Part shown: in pieces, positions 5,197-5,327 of the stretch
Numbering within the stretch: the stretch's first letter is position 1
Layout: each line of letters starts with the position of its first letter
Origin: Planctomycetaceae bacterium
GTDB lineage: Bacteria > Planctomycetota > Planctomycetia > Pirellulales > Thermoguttaceae
Direction of reading: 5' to 3'
Assembly: GCA_031257725.1 (NCBI GenBank)
Contig: JAIROD010000598.1
Span: forward strand, 1 to 5,327
DNA: 5,327 nt
The notes under the pieces: generated by a model
What the model saw: the letters and a program-made list of their open reading frames with translations, nothing else
Databases searched by the model: none
Told to the model about the DNA's origin: nothing
Made by a program: the position numbers and the translations under genes

Positions 5197-5327
5197 ATGT
5201 ACATAGCGAATCCGATTTACGATGTTGTGTTCAAATTTATGATGGAAGACGAAAAGGCGGCGAAATCCTTTCTTTCGGCCATCATCGAGGAAAATGTGTT
5301 GGAACTTGGTTTTTCGGCTCAAGAACG
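5197..5327 (+). CDS. Rpn/PD-(D/E)XK nuclease-family putative transposase, 5' end only
   Basis: The visible 43 residues begin MYIANPIYDVVFKFMMEDEK and run off the window end. The N-terminal pattern NPIYDxxFKxxMEDxxxAxxxLSAIIxE is what I recognise from Rpn-type recombination-promoting nucleases and PD-(D/E)XK nuclease-family transposases, proteins of roughly 300 residues that are often multicopy. The catalytic D-(D/E)xK core lies beyond the window. The frame is open upstream but contains no ATG, GTG or TTG back to the previous gene's stop, so ATG 5197 is the only good start. No Shine-Dalgarno site precedes it. It starts 52 nt after the chain-length gene's stop on the same strand with no terminator between, so it may be read by transcripts from that gene. 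It is probably not part of the polysaccharide pathway. Confidence 0.75.
   Translation, partial: MYIANPIYDVVFKFMMEDEKAAKSFLSAIIEENVLELGFSAQE

Overview
The window looks like part of an exopolysaccharide/exosortase locus from a fairly AT-rich bacterium, most likely a member of Planctomycetota. That placement is inferred from three things: an exosortase next to a fused Wzz-type chain-length regulator/tyrosine-kinase-like protein, the style of the chain-length protein, and start codons without Shine-Dalgarno sites. No marker gene proves it. All three recognisable genes are on the + strand.

Layout: positions 1-830 contain no gene and are built almost entirely from inverted repeats. They hold the right end of one element (ending at about 117), a likely second element (159-410) whose interior is four REP-like hairpins in mirror arrangement, and a third element (459-830) made of nested palindromes. 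Positions 831-1200 are an AT-rich leader with a possible sigma-70-type promoter and a possible 22-codon hydrophobic ORF whose stop overlaps the next start. An exosortase gene follows at 1201-2409. The next 449 bp (2410-2858) have no gene and hold three 30-bp tandem hairpin units and a small mobile element at 2573-2730 with an 18-bp perfect terminal inverted repeat and a perfect 8-bp target duplication. A 761-residue Wzz/BY-kinase-like protein is encoded at 2859-5144. The window ends inside a gene starting at 5197 for an Rpn/PD-(D/E)XK nuclease-family putative transposase.

How the genes may work together: the chain-length protein would act with a polysaccharide polymerase and export machine. 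Exosortases are membrane cysteine proteases/transpeptidases that sort PEP-CTERM-type proteins and are usually encoded beside exopolysaccharide genes. Both proteins depart from family consensus. The exosortase has the Cys and Arg motifs but no His at the usual third position, and the kinase-like domain keeps Walker A and A' but has Val where Walker B should have Asp. No PEP-CTERM substrate gene or glycosyltransferase is visible here.

The most novel signal is the repeat family. The elements share outward-facing GTAA ends (IS66-like, with an 8-bp duplication where it is clear), a repeated 14-bp motif TAA-N4-TCAGTSG in ten copies, and different large palindromic cargos.
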